Shown one piece after another: positions 35,977-47,270 of a stretch of DNA of 64,000 bases. Made by a program: the position numbers and the translations under genes. The stretch comes from Streblospio benedicti (Eukaryota; Annelida; Polychaeta; Spionida; Spionidae): contig CM032659.1 in the NCBI GenBank assembly GCA_019095985.1, positions 23,949,046 through 24,013,045 on the forward strand, written 5' to 3'. Under the pieces are notes generated by a model that worked only from the letters and a program-made list of their open reading frames with translations, was not told where the DNA came from and did no database searches. Positions within the stretch are counted from its first letter, which is position 1. Each line of letters begins with the position of its first letter.

Positions 35977-38461
35977 AACTGCAATTTGTATTCAAATCAC
36001 TCAAACATTAGACATTAAATATTCACATTTAGAGACTATAACTTTTGATTTGTTTCAGTTTCGTTTTATTTCATGTAAGTGACTTAAAATCAACCTTATC
36101 TACTATTACGGGTAGTTGGACCTGTCCTGCTTGAGATCATGTTTAACTTGTTTATGTTTAGTAATGGTGAAGTCGAAATTAAAATTATAATGTACTCATT
36201 ATACAAGTATTACGTCCATATGCTGCCTTTTGAATTACAAAATATGAATAATGAAAATTGTCAATAACATCCATCCATTTCAGTTAAAATCACTAGTTTA
36301 TCAAAGCAAGAAGTGAAATTGTTAAAAGTATAAACCTTAACAAAGTGAAACTTACATGTACTTTGTTTAACCCGAAATAATCCTATTATCAACCACACCT
36401 AAGATGGCATAAAACATATTGCAGCTTCTGCGGTAACACATGTACATATATACACAAATTAAGAAGTAGTTTTTACAAGTAGGCCAAACGCGGTATGAGC
36501 ATTATATCATTGATTGCTTACACATTAATATACATCTGTACATGTAGAGCAACTTCGGTTTTGAGTTCATCGGATATACATGTATGTAGGTTGCATGTCC
36601 TAAAAGCCTCTATTTCCTGCAGATGTCTTACACAATGCCTGACGAAAACGTTGTCAAAATTAAGAAAGAAACTTAGAAACTTTAAGAGGGTTGGTTCCTT
36701 TGGCGTAATTTTAGAGGTTCACCTAAGGCTCTCAAGAGGACTGCATATGTCACCCGAGTGAGGTCTATATGCATGTAGTGCGGTGGCCTGGGACACTTCT
36801 TGAAGAAGGATTTTAAAGTTAACTCTTATTAAAAATCCTTTACCACCCTGACCACCAAGGTGTGGAATCTGCTACCTTGCTCTTTTAGTACTTGTTCAAA
36901 TGCCAGCTGGCAGCACAGCAGGCTGACTAGCCCTGGCACGCATAATACTCATTATGGTCTGTGGATTATCAACTAAAACTAGATTTATCATTGCTCGCCC
37001 AAGTGGACAAACACTTTTTTACCACTTTGTCTATGGATACTGTGATACCCCATATACGCCAACACAATGATTATGACTGCAAATCAAACAAACTCTGCAT
37101 TTTAGTATGTGGATGAATAAACCGATTATGTAGAATCACACGACCCAGTGCCTTGGATGCAAATAACCCAGAATTATGAGTGCACGACATAGGGTGAAAA
37201 ACGTGATCCTATAATCGCAAGGTGTCCATGTTTATATTAAAGTGGTCCTATCTGCATAAGAGTGGTTTTACTGTTATATCTATTATGAACTTCATCTTTC
37301 CACCAACGTTTGGAATATGAACTTCCATCCACACAAAAAAAATCTGTTTTATGCACATCATGCATGGGAACCCTTAAGGTATGTCTGCGGCTTTAAATGA
37401 ATAATAATACCCGAAACCATATATTAGGCGCCTGCAACAGTAGTAATTCACGTGTAGATCTAAAGTACCAGTTCATTTTATATTACTTTCAATACTGATT
37501 CTAGTTCCAAAATGTTGTACTAATATGCATTTAGAAAGAATGGAAAGAGGATTAATGAGAAACGATAACAAAAGTGGGTTATTATGATTACTACTTGTTC
37601 CTCATTCATACGATCTAAGTGTAAAACAATAGTATAAACTTTGTGTCTCTTGACAACAATTATCTTTAGAATGTAGACATAATGTTAGTTTGTCTGTTAT
37701 AATAAATTGCTTCAACATTATTTTTTTACTGTTTATATAGATTTTAAAGATTACACAACACACTCATTTGAAAGTAAGTTTTAAAAGAACAAAATATGGG
37801 CGTGATTTTTCAGAAGTGGGTGTGGTTTGAAGTTAATGCACACTTTGCTTTTATTTCTTTTATGAAAGAAATATATGTCATAAATGCATATAGCCTAGAT
37901 GACTTTCATGCTCTAACAAGTCCACACATAATTAAGAATCACATTTTATATCAATGAAACTTTGATCAATTTATTTCATTTTATCTATTGAATTATACTT
38001 TTCTATATTATTATGAAACTGACTTAATTAAGGAACATCCTTCTTGTTTCTTTTTATAAAAACAATGTCTAATGTAAGAAGTTCAAAATATGTTATGATA
38101 AAAGTGATAAAGAACTTTTAGTAATTGCAAATTTGTCCGTTATTGAAATTAATTAAAAATGTTTACCCTGTAAGAAATTTAAGAAGCTTACAGTATTTAA
38201 ATAAATAGAATCTGAAGGTGTTTTGACAACAGCGAAAAACCACCACAATGCTTGTAAATGATTTTTCTTTAAATATTTACGATATAGAGAAGCTATTTTA
38301 TAGTATTATTTTGTATGATTTTAGAGAAGTATCGCTCTCTTCCCAGCCAATCTCTCACCATGGCATCCAGACTGAAAGCAATCATCCTCAATATGAAGGT
38401 AAAACAAATTTGTCTCATGATAATTATAAACAATTATGAAAATTGCCATTGGAGCCTTTAA
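35977..38461. other. Intergenic stretch, no supported gene
   Basis: AT-rich. A small hairpin (AAGGATTTTAAAGTTAA...TTAAAAATCCTT) is at about 36810-36842. No frame with recognisable coding character was found. Confidence 0.4.
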
Positions 38462-39357
38462 GGGGACTGTGAACTCTTTTCTTAGGATTTTATTAAACTT
38501 TGATTTTTTCACTCATTATTGCTTCAATTCTTACAAATTACACCTTATTTTGTAGATAATTATCTAATCTAATGACACAACATGTTTTGAATTGTATAGA
38601 TTGATGAAAAAATAATATAAAGCAATTAATGAAAAAATGACAACTTTGCCTGCGAAGCATATAACTGATAGTAAAACATCGAAATGACCAAAATCACTAT
38701 TCAGTTCCAAAATTTGTATATTTATCTAGAAAACCTTGCCTCAAATTTTTTATATTTTTCCTATTTATCATTTTACATGCATTTTAAGTTTTAAAACCAC
38801 CTATTTTCCGAATTTTCTTGCAAATCAATACAAAAACGTTCATAATTCATCAATGAAATAAAAAAATCAAAATCCCTAGTAAGGTTTTCTTCAGAATGCA
38901 TATAACTTCAAATATATACACGTTTGTGAAAATTTGATTTCATGGTTAAGGAGAAATATAAAAAGAAAAATTCATCCACTATGCAAACTTAGTTTTGAGA
39001 AAATGGGCTTTAAACATGGACTATCAATATACAGTTGCTGTCTATAAATGCATCATATAAGAAAAACTATTGATGATAAAACGTTCATTTTAAAAAGATG
39101 TTGTTGTTTATCATTTATAGCATACAAAACAATGAAAATGTAAAAATTTAATTTTTAGCCCATATAACTTTATAAGCCTGCAAAGAAAGAGTCATTGTTT
39201 TTCACTCCAGCTTGGTCTTTTCAAAATGCGTTGTAATGGAAAAACTATTGAAGATAAAAGGTTCATTTAAAATATGTTGTTCTTCATAGTTTATAGTATA
39301 ATAAATATTAAAAAGCTGAAAATAGAATATTTTTCCCTTAAAGAGTTCACAGTACCC
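38462..39357. mobile_element. TTAA-flanked non-autonomous DNA transposon, 896 bp
   Basis: Exact TTAA at 38458-38461 and 39358-39361 flank terminal inverted repeats GGGGACTGTGAACTCTTTT and AAAGAGTTCACAGTACCC. TTAA duplication is the piggyBac hallmark, so a piggyBac-mobilised MITE is the best guess. The interior is non-coding, AT-rich and internally duplicated: GAAAAACTATTGATGATAAA near 39061 recurs as GAAAAACTATTGAAGATAAA near 39239. It ends 224 bp before the start codon of the plus-strand GALNT-like gene, so it may lie in that gene's promoter. Confidence 0.8.
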
Positions 39358-39580
39358 TTAAACAACTCAAACTTAAAGGCAGTAAGTAAATAATTTGAAT
39401 TTATCAAAAATATTGGGAAATCAGAATGATTTGGAATGTAACTGAAGCTGATAGAAAACTGCTCTAAATAACGTCACTAATGAGTAAGTGTTATTTTATA
39501 CATATACAATTATCAACTAAGCTACATATCTTTTTTTAAATTTTCAATCAAAAGGTTATAAGCCGTTCTCTTTCGTCAAT

Positions 39581-42500
39581 ATGGAGGAGACAAAAAGGTT
39601 GCATTTTAACTACTCACCATTGAACTTTCAGGTATCTCAACTTATTGCCTTTCTGGTGGTCATTGGCATCACAGTGTTCCTGGTACGATTCTACACAGCA
39701 CAACCTGTAAGATTTGTGAATTCATATTCATTACTAATTACTTTACTTTTGTCATGGAAATCCCATCATCTTGATGTCCTGTTAATGACAGTACACTAAT
39801 GTCAACTGATTACAACACTTTCATAGTTGTTCCTATCTGGGTTGATGCATATGGTGAAAATAATTTAAAAGTGAGTAGAATACTTTTTGAAATTAAGTTC
39901 GAATTTGAATTGTGACAGTTGTGGGAAAATGATAACATCTTTCCTCTAGCCATCCGAAGAGGACTACGGCAAATACAAGTTCGGCCAGAACTTAAAGATG
40001 GAGCAGCATGAGATGGATAAGTTTATGCGAGCAGTGCAAGACACACGCCCCACCAGCTGTGTCAACAACCCAAGATACTCGGCGTCGCGGCTCCCCAAAG
40101 TCTCCATTATCATGCATTACAATGAACACCAGTTCTACAATGCCAAGCTCGCTTTGCACTCAGTCATTGGTATGTTGGTGTCAATGCATATTTTATTTCA
40201 CAAGTTAAATTGCATTTGGCAGGTCATATTTTTACTGGCAGTGTCTTACATTGCTACGTGTATTTCATGTTAAATGATCAGGTTTTAACATTTCATATCA
40301 ATCCTTTTGTAAAAGTAATTTTCGGTTACTGATTAAGTTTGTGAACAGTGTAATCTTTCATACATTGTAGTGCTCTTTAGAAAGAAGTTCTTTGGTGGTA
40401 TGCTCACTGTGTACTTGATCATTGGTAATTTGCTGATGTCATCAAGATAGGATTGATTCTTAAGTAGATAATGTCTGCTTATTTGATGAATGTAAATCCA
40501 ATTAATGTTAATAGATAAAATAAAAATACAAGTAAGATCTAGGATTGAGTAGTGTGTTAATTGGTGCGGCTACCAAATGCTGACTTATTTTTCCAGAACA
40601 CACTCCTGAGCATCTGTTCCAAGAGATCCTGCTGTTGGATGACGGAAGCTCCAAGTATGATCTTCGTGCTGAGGTTCAGGCTTTTCTCAGTACTGAGCGC
40701 TACTCAAAAAAGGTAAAAGACTCTCATTGAGATAGCCGCTAACCAACTCACACCCACTCACTTACTCAGTAATACACTTGAACACACTGCCAGAAGATTT
40801 ACAGGCGTTATGTGCTCCCGGGTAAGTGCTATTGAACAAATTCAGGTCGATGTAGGAATAATTCGTTCCATGTTTCTTGGGGAAAATAGATATATACTCC
40901 TTCCTTCCCAAAGTAGTGATAAGCAGCAATGACAGTCTATCTATTTTAATAGTACATTTTAATACTACTCCAATGTGAAGCAAATTCAAGCCCAACAAGA
41001 TGGACAACAGCAATGTGATTGATGTTCAACAATATCAAACTGTAACAGGTGAGATTTGAGCCAAATTTACATGAAGCAAGATGGCTGCAGGTTAAGTTCT
41101 TATGTGCCTTTCAGTGCATTTTAGCCTTCGAACCTGTGTGAAACTTTACTGACTTTACTGAATGAATCTTCAAATACAAAAAAGTAGGAAAGCAAATAGT
41201 AGTAGTGAGCTTACAACCCTCACCCTGAATATCAAGGGCTCAATATATTGCTCAAATCTTGTGTTCCTGCCAGGAACCAATATCATATACATTTACGGTG
41301 ACAATCCTCAGTTGGCGATAAAAGTTGTATCAGAAATTGAAACGTTTCCTAATATTGCTAACATCCCTTTACACTTTTGGTAAGTGGCCAGTGGCATTGA
41401 CCATTCAAAACTTCAGTCTGCGGAATGAAACTGATGCTAAATTATCAGTTACATAACAACTCCATGCCTAAGTCATTGAAGTTTAACCTTATTGCCCAAG
41501 CAGTCTTAACCAGCAAAGAGGCTGGATAGATAAATGAAGTGCTTAGTGGTCAGTCAGTTAATTATATAACACCCTGACCCTTGTGACTTACAGCCACCAT
41601 TTGACCATGCTTGAGCAAAAAAAGATGGTAATCAGTATGCTCCCAAATGTTCAGTCATGAAGACAAACTTCGAAGGTAAGGGTAGACGAATGAATGCTCA
41701 AAGCTTCAAAGATTCTTCCCCATTGCTAGTTTCTGTCATGCCTGGTGTTGGCCCACTCAGCAGACCATACCATATTACACATACATTCTATACCTCTGCT
41801 ACAGGTAAAAGGTCTGCGCTCTGAAAGAGTAGCTGGCGAAGCATCGAGCAAGTTCAAAGCCAGCAAGATGGCGGAGGGGGAAGTGTTAGTGTTCCTCTCA
41901 TGCCAGACTGTGGTCAATGTGGGATGGCTGGAGCCCCTGCTGGAGGCTGTGATGACCCAACCGAACATGATTGCCACACCTCATGTGGACAACCTACTGT
42001 CAGGATTCAGGTATGTTGTTGGTTTCAAGTTCTTATCATATTTGGAATCAGGGGAATTCGTCCAAAAGGGTTAAATGTATTTTGATGAAATGTTGTCTTT
42101 ACTCTTTGCGAAACATCCACTGATATTTGTAAAAGTTTCATAAAGATTGGAAAATATTTGATACAGTTTCCCATACACCTGATTAGTAAAAATTGTGCCT
42201 TTCGTAGGGGTAATTTTTATATATTATATAAGGTGCTAGTCAGAATTTTACTGCATGGGAATCTATAAGATGTACTAATGTCTAATTTTTATGAAACCTT
42301 CATAGTAAATTGAAATGGAATTTATTGAAAAGTATACTTTTAAAATTACATTCCAATACATTAAATACTATTTGACATTAAGTTCTTAATTAGTTTCTGT
42401 TTAATAGTATGACAAGAACCTGAAAATACGTATAGATTGTATTACCATTTTCACAATATAACTAGTTAAAGTTTATCATATGATCACTTGTACATGTAAG

Positions 42501-43584
42501 AGTGATAAAAACAAAAGAACCTGCTTATCATATTGTGCAGAGCGTGAATTGTTAGGCATTTTAATCATTAAGTCAGAAACTGAGTATGACTGTCACTTCT
42601 CTAGCTATAGTTATATGCATTACAAGTTTGTCAGTGTATTTATACTTCATAATACATTGCAGGTTCTTCCCCAACAAGCATAACCTGATCAATGTATTCT
42701 CTTGGACTCTCACCACATACAAATACGAACGTCCAGATGCGCAGGATCCAGAGGATACGTCCTACGTCACACAACCAGTACTGCGTGGTGAGGCCTTCGC
42801 CATGAAAAAACAGTACCTGCAAGACCTTGGAGAGTTTGACATTGACTTCAAACCAGGAGGTGGACACATGCTAGAACTCAGTCTTAGAACGTGGCTCTGC
42901 GGAGGTCAAATCAAAATAATCCCCTGTTCTAGAGTGGCAGTTCACGATGCGCTGAAACCACTGCCGATTACAAATCAGGACAATTTGAGACGCGTGACTG
43001 AGCTTTGGCTTCCCATGTTCAAGTTCTTCATTTATGAGCAGGCAATGGTGAAACATGTGAACTTGGAGGAAGAACTGAAGACCAGAAAAACACAGCTTCA
43101 GCAGGCACATTATCACTCGGGCACGGACTGTCACTCCGGCGAGTGGTTCTTACAAAATGTCTTCAAGGAAATGACTTTCCCACGCCACGATATGATCAAC
43201 TTTGGCACCCTCTCCACACAAAATGGCTACTGTGTTTTCACTCACCACCGAAATGCCAGCCTCGTCAGTATGGTGCAGTGCCGTCCGCATACTTACGACC
43301 CACTCAAAGTGATTGAAATGACCGACAAAGGCCAGATTATGTGCCAGAACAAGTGTCTAGAGTTTCTTGACAATGAGCGCATTGTGTTCAGTCTTAAATG
43401 CGATGCTAACAATGCGGATCAGTTGTGGGCATTTGACGGCAATCACATCAGTCTAAAGCGAGATGAGCGGAAATGTTTAACTCACATGCAGGATCTTAAT
43501 GCTCAGCGGGTTTGGGTGCACAGTCTCAATGTGAAGCCATGTGAAGGGAGACGTGAGCAAAGGTGGTCTTTTGTGCCTTATTGA
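39581..43584 (+). CDS. Polypeptide GalNAc-transferase-like (GT27) type II membrane protein, 5 exons
   Basis: Exons 39581-39706, 39950-40169, 40597-40712, 41805-42010, 42663-43584; all GT/AG and in phase, 1590 nt, 529 residues. Seen: a membrane anchor at about residues 20-37, the GT-A start KVSIIMHYNE, EILLLDDGS, GWLEPLLEAV, RGEAFAMKK (family GGLFAI), LELSLRTWLCGG and IIPCSRV, then a ricin-type lectin domain from about residue 400 with DQLWAF and EQRWSF. The family DxH is S-C-Q (about 186-188), WGGEN is GGGHM and GHVFR is AVHDA, so metal-dependent GalNAc transfer is doubtful. It is divergently oriented to the 16-31 kb paralogue, and none of its four introns matches that gene's positions. The last exon encodes over half the protein. 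TTTCGTCAATATGG precedes the chosen start. Confidence 0.9.
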
Positions 43585-43596
43585 GCAAGTGGAGGA

Positions 43597-43602
43597 AATA
43601 AA
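43597..43602 (+). terminator. Polyadenylation signal, proximal
   Basis: AATAAA 13 bases after the stop codon of the plus-strand GALNT-like gene. Use of this site would leave an unusually short 3' UTR; a second AATAAA at 44847-44852 is an alternative. Confidence 0.5.
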
Positions 43603-44846
43603 AGTCTTTGATTTAACATTTGTACTCCCAGTTTCATCGAACCAAAATGACATATGTCTTGCTATGTAGTTTTCTACCTCTTGCAACTTCCATAAAATGT
43701 AAGATCTTCCGCTCACATTTTGATTATTAACAATCAGGGAAATTTGTACAAACGATAAGTAATACTTTTCTCATCATTTTTAACTAGTTGCCAAAGTCAA
43801 ATTATTGCTGTACTGTGTGATGTAGGTGCATAGCATAAATGTGTTCTCTTATTCAGTATAAAACAGAATTTAACGCGATGTTAATATGTGATATTCATTC
43901 ATTTTATATGCAAAAGCATTTTGGCATGTTCAGAAGTCACAGGTACATTTACTAAAGTAAAGCTTTGATAATGATGAAATATAAATGCAAGTAGTTCATC
44001 CAAGCACATTGTAAATGGAACAGATGATATTTTTCTAATGTTTCATTTAAAATATCCCATAAGCTTGGCATGGATATGAAAATATTACTTCGTAATTGAT
44101 AATATGGATAATATTAAAAAGTGAAACGTGTCAATGGTTGTGAAATACGTGTAACTAATTTTGATGATAGTGATTTTTGTTCAGTGAATGAAATATGCAT
44201 GTACATGTAAGTCAATTTGTGTCTATGTACAGAATGCATACTGTATGCTTTTCTTTTCTTATGCATTTATTTTATCATACACTGTATATTGGATCAATTT
44301 AATTAATGTATAAATTATGTTGAAAAACATTAATATTCCGATGACATTATTTTAATATTTCTACAATGAAAAGATTGAAAGAATTTTTTTATGTAGCTTA
44401 TAACATAACTAGAAAGTTTTAAGATGTTTGAACTTGAAACAATTAAGATGTTTTATTTATATATGTAACTTATAAGTAATACTTAGTGTAGACAAACCGT
44501 ATTTATGGCTAGGCTTTAAAAAAAATGATCATTAGTCCTGGTTTATAGCTTTTCACATCAAATAAATGAAAAAGGCGTTTGCATTGTGAAACTATTTGAT
44601 ATGGTTTGTTCATTCAACAATGTGACACTGTGTCTAACTTATTTATCTCCATGTTATCTTTATTGGATTTGTTAATGTCTGTGAAGAACACCCTTCTGCA
44701 ACTTAAAACTATATTACATCATTGGTATTTTGTTATGTTGTTTATGGTAAGACCTTGTTAAACAAAATGGAGATTGAAATGATATTCTTTCTTTTTTCAA
44801 TTGAGATATTTCAAAATGCTACATGTATACTGTTACATGTATGTTA

Positions 44847-44852
44847 AATAAA
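44847..44852 (+). terminator. Polyadenylation signal, distal candidate
   Basis: AATAAA followed by a GT/T-rich stretch (ACAAGTTGTGATTTTT) about 1.26 kb after the plus-strand GALNT-like stop codon. The intervening DNA has no gene and would be a plausible long 3' UTR. Confidence 0.4.
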
Positions 44853-44859
44853 CAAGTTG

Positions 44860-46181
44860 TGATTTTTAAGACGTCTGGAATTTTGATATGTGGTACTAAA
44901 AAAGAGTTTAGTAAGAAACTGCTATTGGCTATATGCTGTTAATGATATTCATAAAACAAAAGGTCTATTACCAGTTTGTGTTCATGATGTCTTCCAAACT
45001 GTTGAAACAAAGAGGCATATATGTAATTGTAAATAATTAGTTTTCACTGGGTTCTAGATATACCCTTTATTTTGACTTGCTAGGTAATAAATATAGCTCA
45101 TGTTATTGTCTATTTTGTTTATTTCTGTGATACAGCCCCAATTCAAGTCAAGACTTTGAAAAGTCACGGATGTTCAATGCATATTCATGAGAAATATGCT
45201 TATTTTTGCCACACAAAATATTTCCCATTTTAATGGTCGTATTATCTCATCATTATGACTTGTCAAATTTTTGTTGGCATGACTTTCTTGAGATGTGAAG
45301 GGAAACAAATTTTCAACATGGTCAAGGCCACAAGACTAGGATAAAACAAGCCCCAGAAATTTGGTCCTGACATGGTTTTGATTAGGTTAGAACATGGTCC
45401 CGGCATAACACAAAATGTTAGAAGGGGTACAACACGGTATATCCTAAACTTTTTTGTCATGGTAAAAGTCTTGGATCCACGGCAACATTCTTATCAAGAT
45501 AAAGACAGGACCAGCTCCTGAATAGCAAGAGAAGAAGACTCGAGCTTTATAGTTGTCATAGGCGTTTCATTCTGTTCCCGGTTCACCGCCACTACGTATA
45601 CTATAAGCCTATTCATACGTGCTGAAATTAGTGCCCAATTTGAATTTATAAATGAAACTTGAACCAGCCGACAATCGCCGATGTTAATGAGCTGGGGAAA
45701 CGCCAATTACATTGCAGCCGATCAAAATTAATACGCCATATATATACATGCATGTGCATACTAATGAGAAACCGGCCGGTGTGTTTGTTCTTTTTTCTGT
45801 CTATCCATGCAACAACTTCAATTTATATCGCATGTTGTAGTAATTTCACGCACATTTCATTCAAGAGAGACTTATAAAAGGACATACATTATACAAATAT
45901 CATGTTAAAGTTTGCTTAACAGCGGTATCTCAGTTTTTATTACGATTATAAAGATTAGCACAACAACCTCGATTATCAAGTCATTGCCACCATGGTCACT
46001 ATATTATAGTATATATATATATGGCTCCTTGAGATATATATATATATATAACAATGTTCAAGTATTAAATATTATTTATATGTCATGGTGCTTGAGATAA
46101 TGCAGTAAACTGTTGTGCGATTAAATATTATTAAGTCATACACAACACATTATAGAATGCAGTAAAACCAATCCAGACATG
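44860..46181. other. Intergenic stretch, no supported gene
   Basis: AT-rich. Contains (TA)n tracts at about 46009-46021 and 46036-46050. Nothing else recognised. Confidence 0.4.
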
Positions 46182-46353
46182 TATAGTAGAACCAATCCAC
46201 TAGGACCACTTCTATAAATTGACCACCTCTATAATACGACCATCTTTGCAGTTCCAATACCAACGCGAATCTCTATACAGAGAACACCTGCACATTGAGA
46301 CCATTTGAGGTTAGTTTCAGGGGTGGTCCTAAATAGGGGGGGGGGGGACTGTA
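46182..46353. mobile_element. TA-flanked MITE, ACAGTAGAAC family, copy 4
   Basis: Begins TATAGTAGAACCAATCC followed by AGGACCACTTC, and ends GGTGGTCCTAAATA, a G run and ACTGTA. The G run has replaced part of the right TIR. Confidence 0.6.
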
Positions 46354-46525
46354 TGTGCGTGTAGTAGTATATGTTGAGTTATAGCAGCAAACATCTACCA
46401 GTTTCTATAGAGTTTTTATCTTCAGGCTCTTTTAAATGTGTCTATTATATCAACACTACTTAGAACTACATCGGTACTGGATTATCTAGGCTCAGTAGTA
46501 GGCTAACAAATCACACCCAGGCCCT

Positions 46526-46727
46526 GATTAAGAACCTATAGGACAAAGCCATTAAGAACCTATAGGACAAAGCCATTAAGAACCTATAGGACGTTCTCGA
46601 ACCTATAGGACGAAGCCATTAAGAACCTATAGGACAAACTCATGAAGAAAAAAACCTATAGGACAAACTCATTAAGAAAAAAACCTATAGGACAAAGTCA
46701 TTAAGAAGCTATAGGACAAAGCCATTA
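46526..46727 (+). repeat. Minisatellite, about 8 units of 24-29 bp
   Basis: Units of the form ATTAAGAACCTATAGGACAA plus AGCC, with the core CCTATAGGAC in almost every copy. Early units are 24 bp; later ones gain an A run (AAGAAAAAAACC). The core CCTATAGG is palindromic. The array ends directly against a GCC-repeat and CpG-rich block. Confidence 0.85.
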
Positions 46728-47057
46728 ATCGCCGCCGCCGCCGCCGCTCGCAGCCAGCCGCCACCAGCCGCCGCTCAGCCGTCAGCTGGCGCATCGCTCA
46801 TTGAGTGAGTAGCCGCTATAGTTTTAGTCGTGGCGTCTACCGTTATTCTCATCCGCGATTGAAAGGAGCAAGAGGTATAAGGGGGATCGGGTAGCGACTC
46901 TCCCGTAGTAAATGCGCGTAGGAGACCTAGCATCGCGTATAGCGTTAGTTTTGTAGTAAACGTAGATCGTGGTTAGCGATAACGATTGCAATATTTTACT
47001 CGTAGTAAACGTAATTTTAAGAGTCATCGAGTAGCATCGATAGCCCGTTTTTATTCG
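46728..47057. other. CpG-rich block of unknown origin at a contig edge
   Basis: Opens with (CGC)n/GCC repeats and GCAGCCAGCCGCC, then continues with dense CG words (GTCGTGGCGTCTACCG, CTAGCATCGCGTATAGCG) and a repeated TAGTAAACGTA. Base composition is quite unlike the AT-rich DNA on both sides. It stops at the run of N. It could be a CpG-rich promoter fragment, an inserted element or a mis-joined contig end; I cannot tell. Confidence 0.5.
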
Positions 47058-47157
47058 NNNNNNNNNNNNNNNNNNNNNNNNNNNNNNNNNNNNNNNNNNN
47101 NNNNNNNNNNNNNNNNNNNNNNNNNNNNNNNNNNNNNNNNNNNNNNNNNNNNNNNNN
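47058..47157. other. Assembly gap of exactly 100 N
   Basis: One hundred N, the conventional placeholder for a gap of unknown length. Order and distance of the flanks are therefore not certain. Confidence 0.99.
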
Positions 47158-47239
47158 TTCTGAGATTTGACACTGACAGCCATAAGCTTTTTCTAATACT
47201 AAAATGGATATATTCCACTGTAACAAAGGTGCATGATTG

Positions 47240-47245
47240 TTTATT
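47240..47245 (-). terminator. Polyadenylation signal of the 47-52 kb minus-strand gene
   Basis: TTTATT on plus, AATAAA on minus, 25 bases past the stop codon at 47273-47271. The gap begins 83 bases further on. Confidence 0.55.
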
Positions 47246-47270
47246 CAAATGCAATCCAATATATTAAATG

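Noticed and set aside
46824-47267. Frames crossing the run of N
   Set aside because: They exist only because N codons are not stops.
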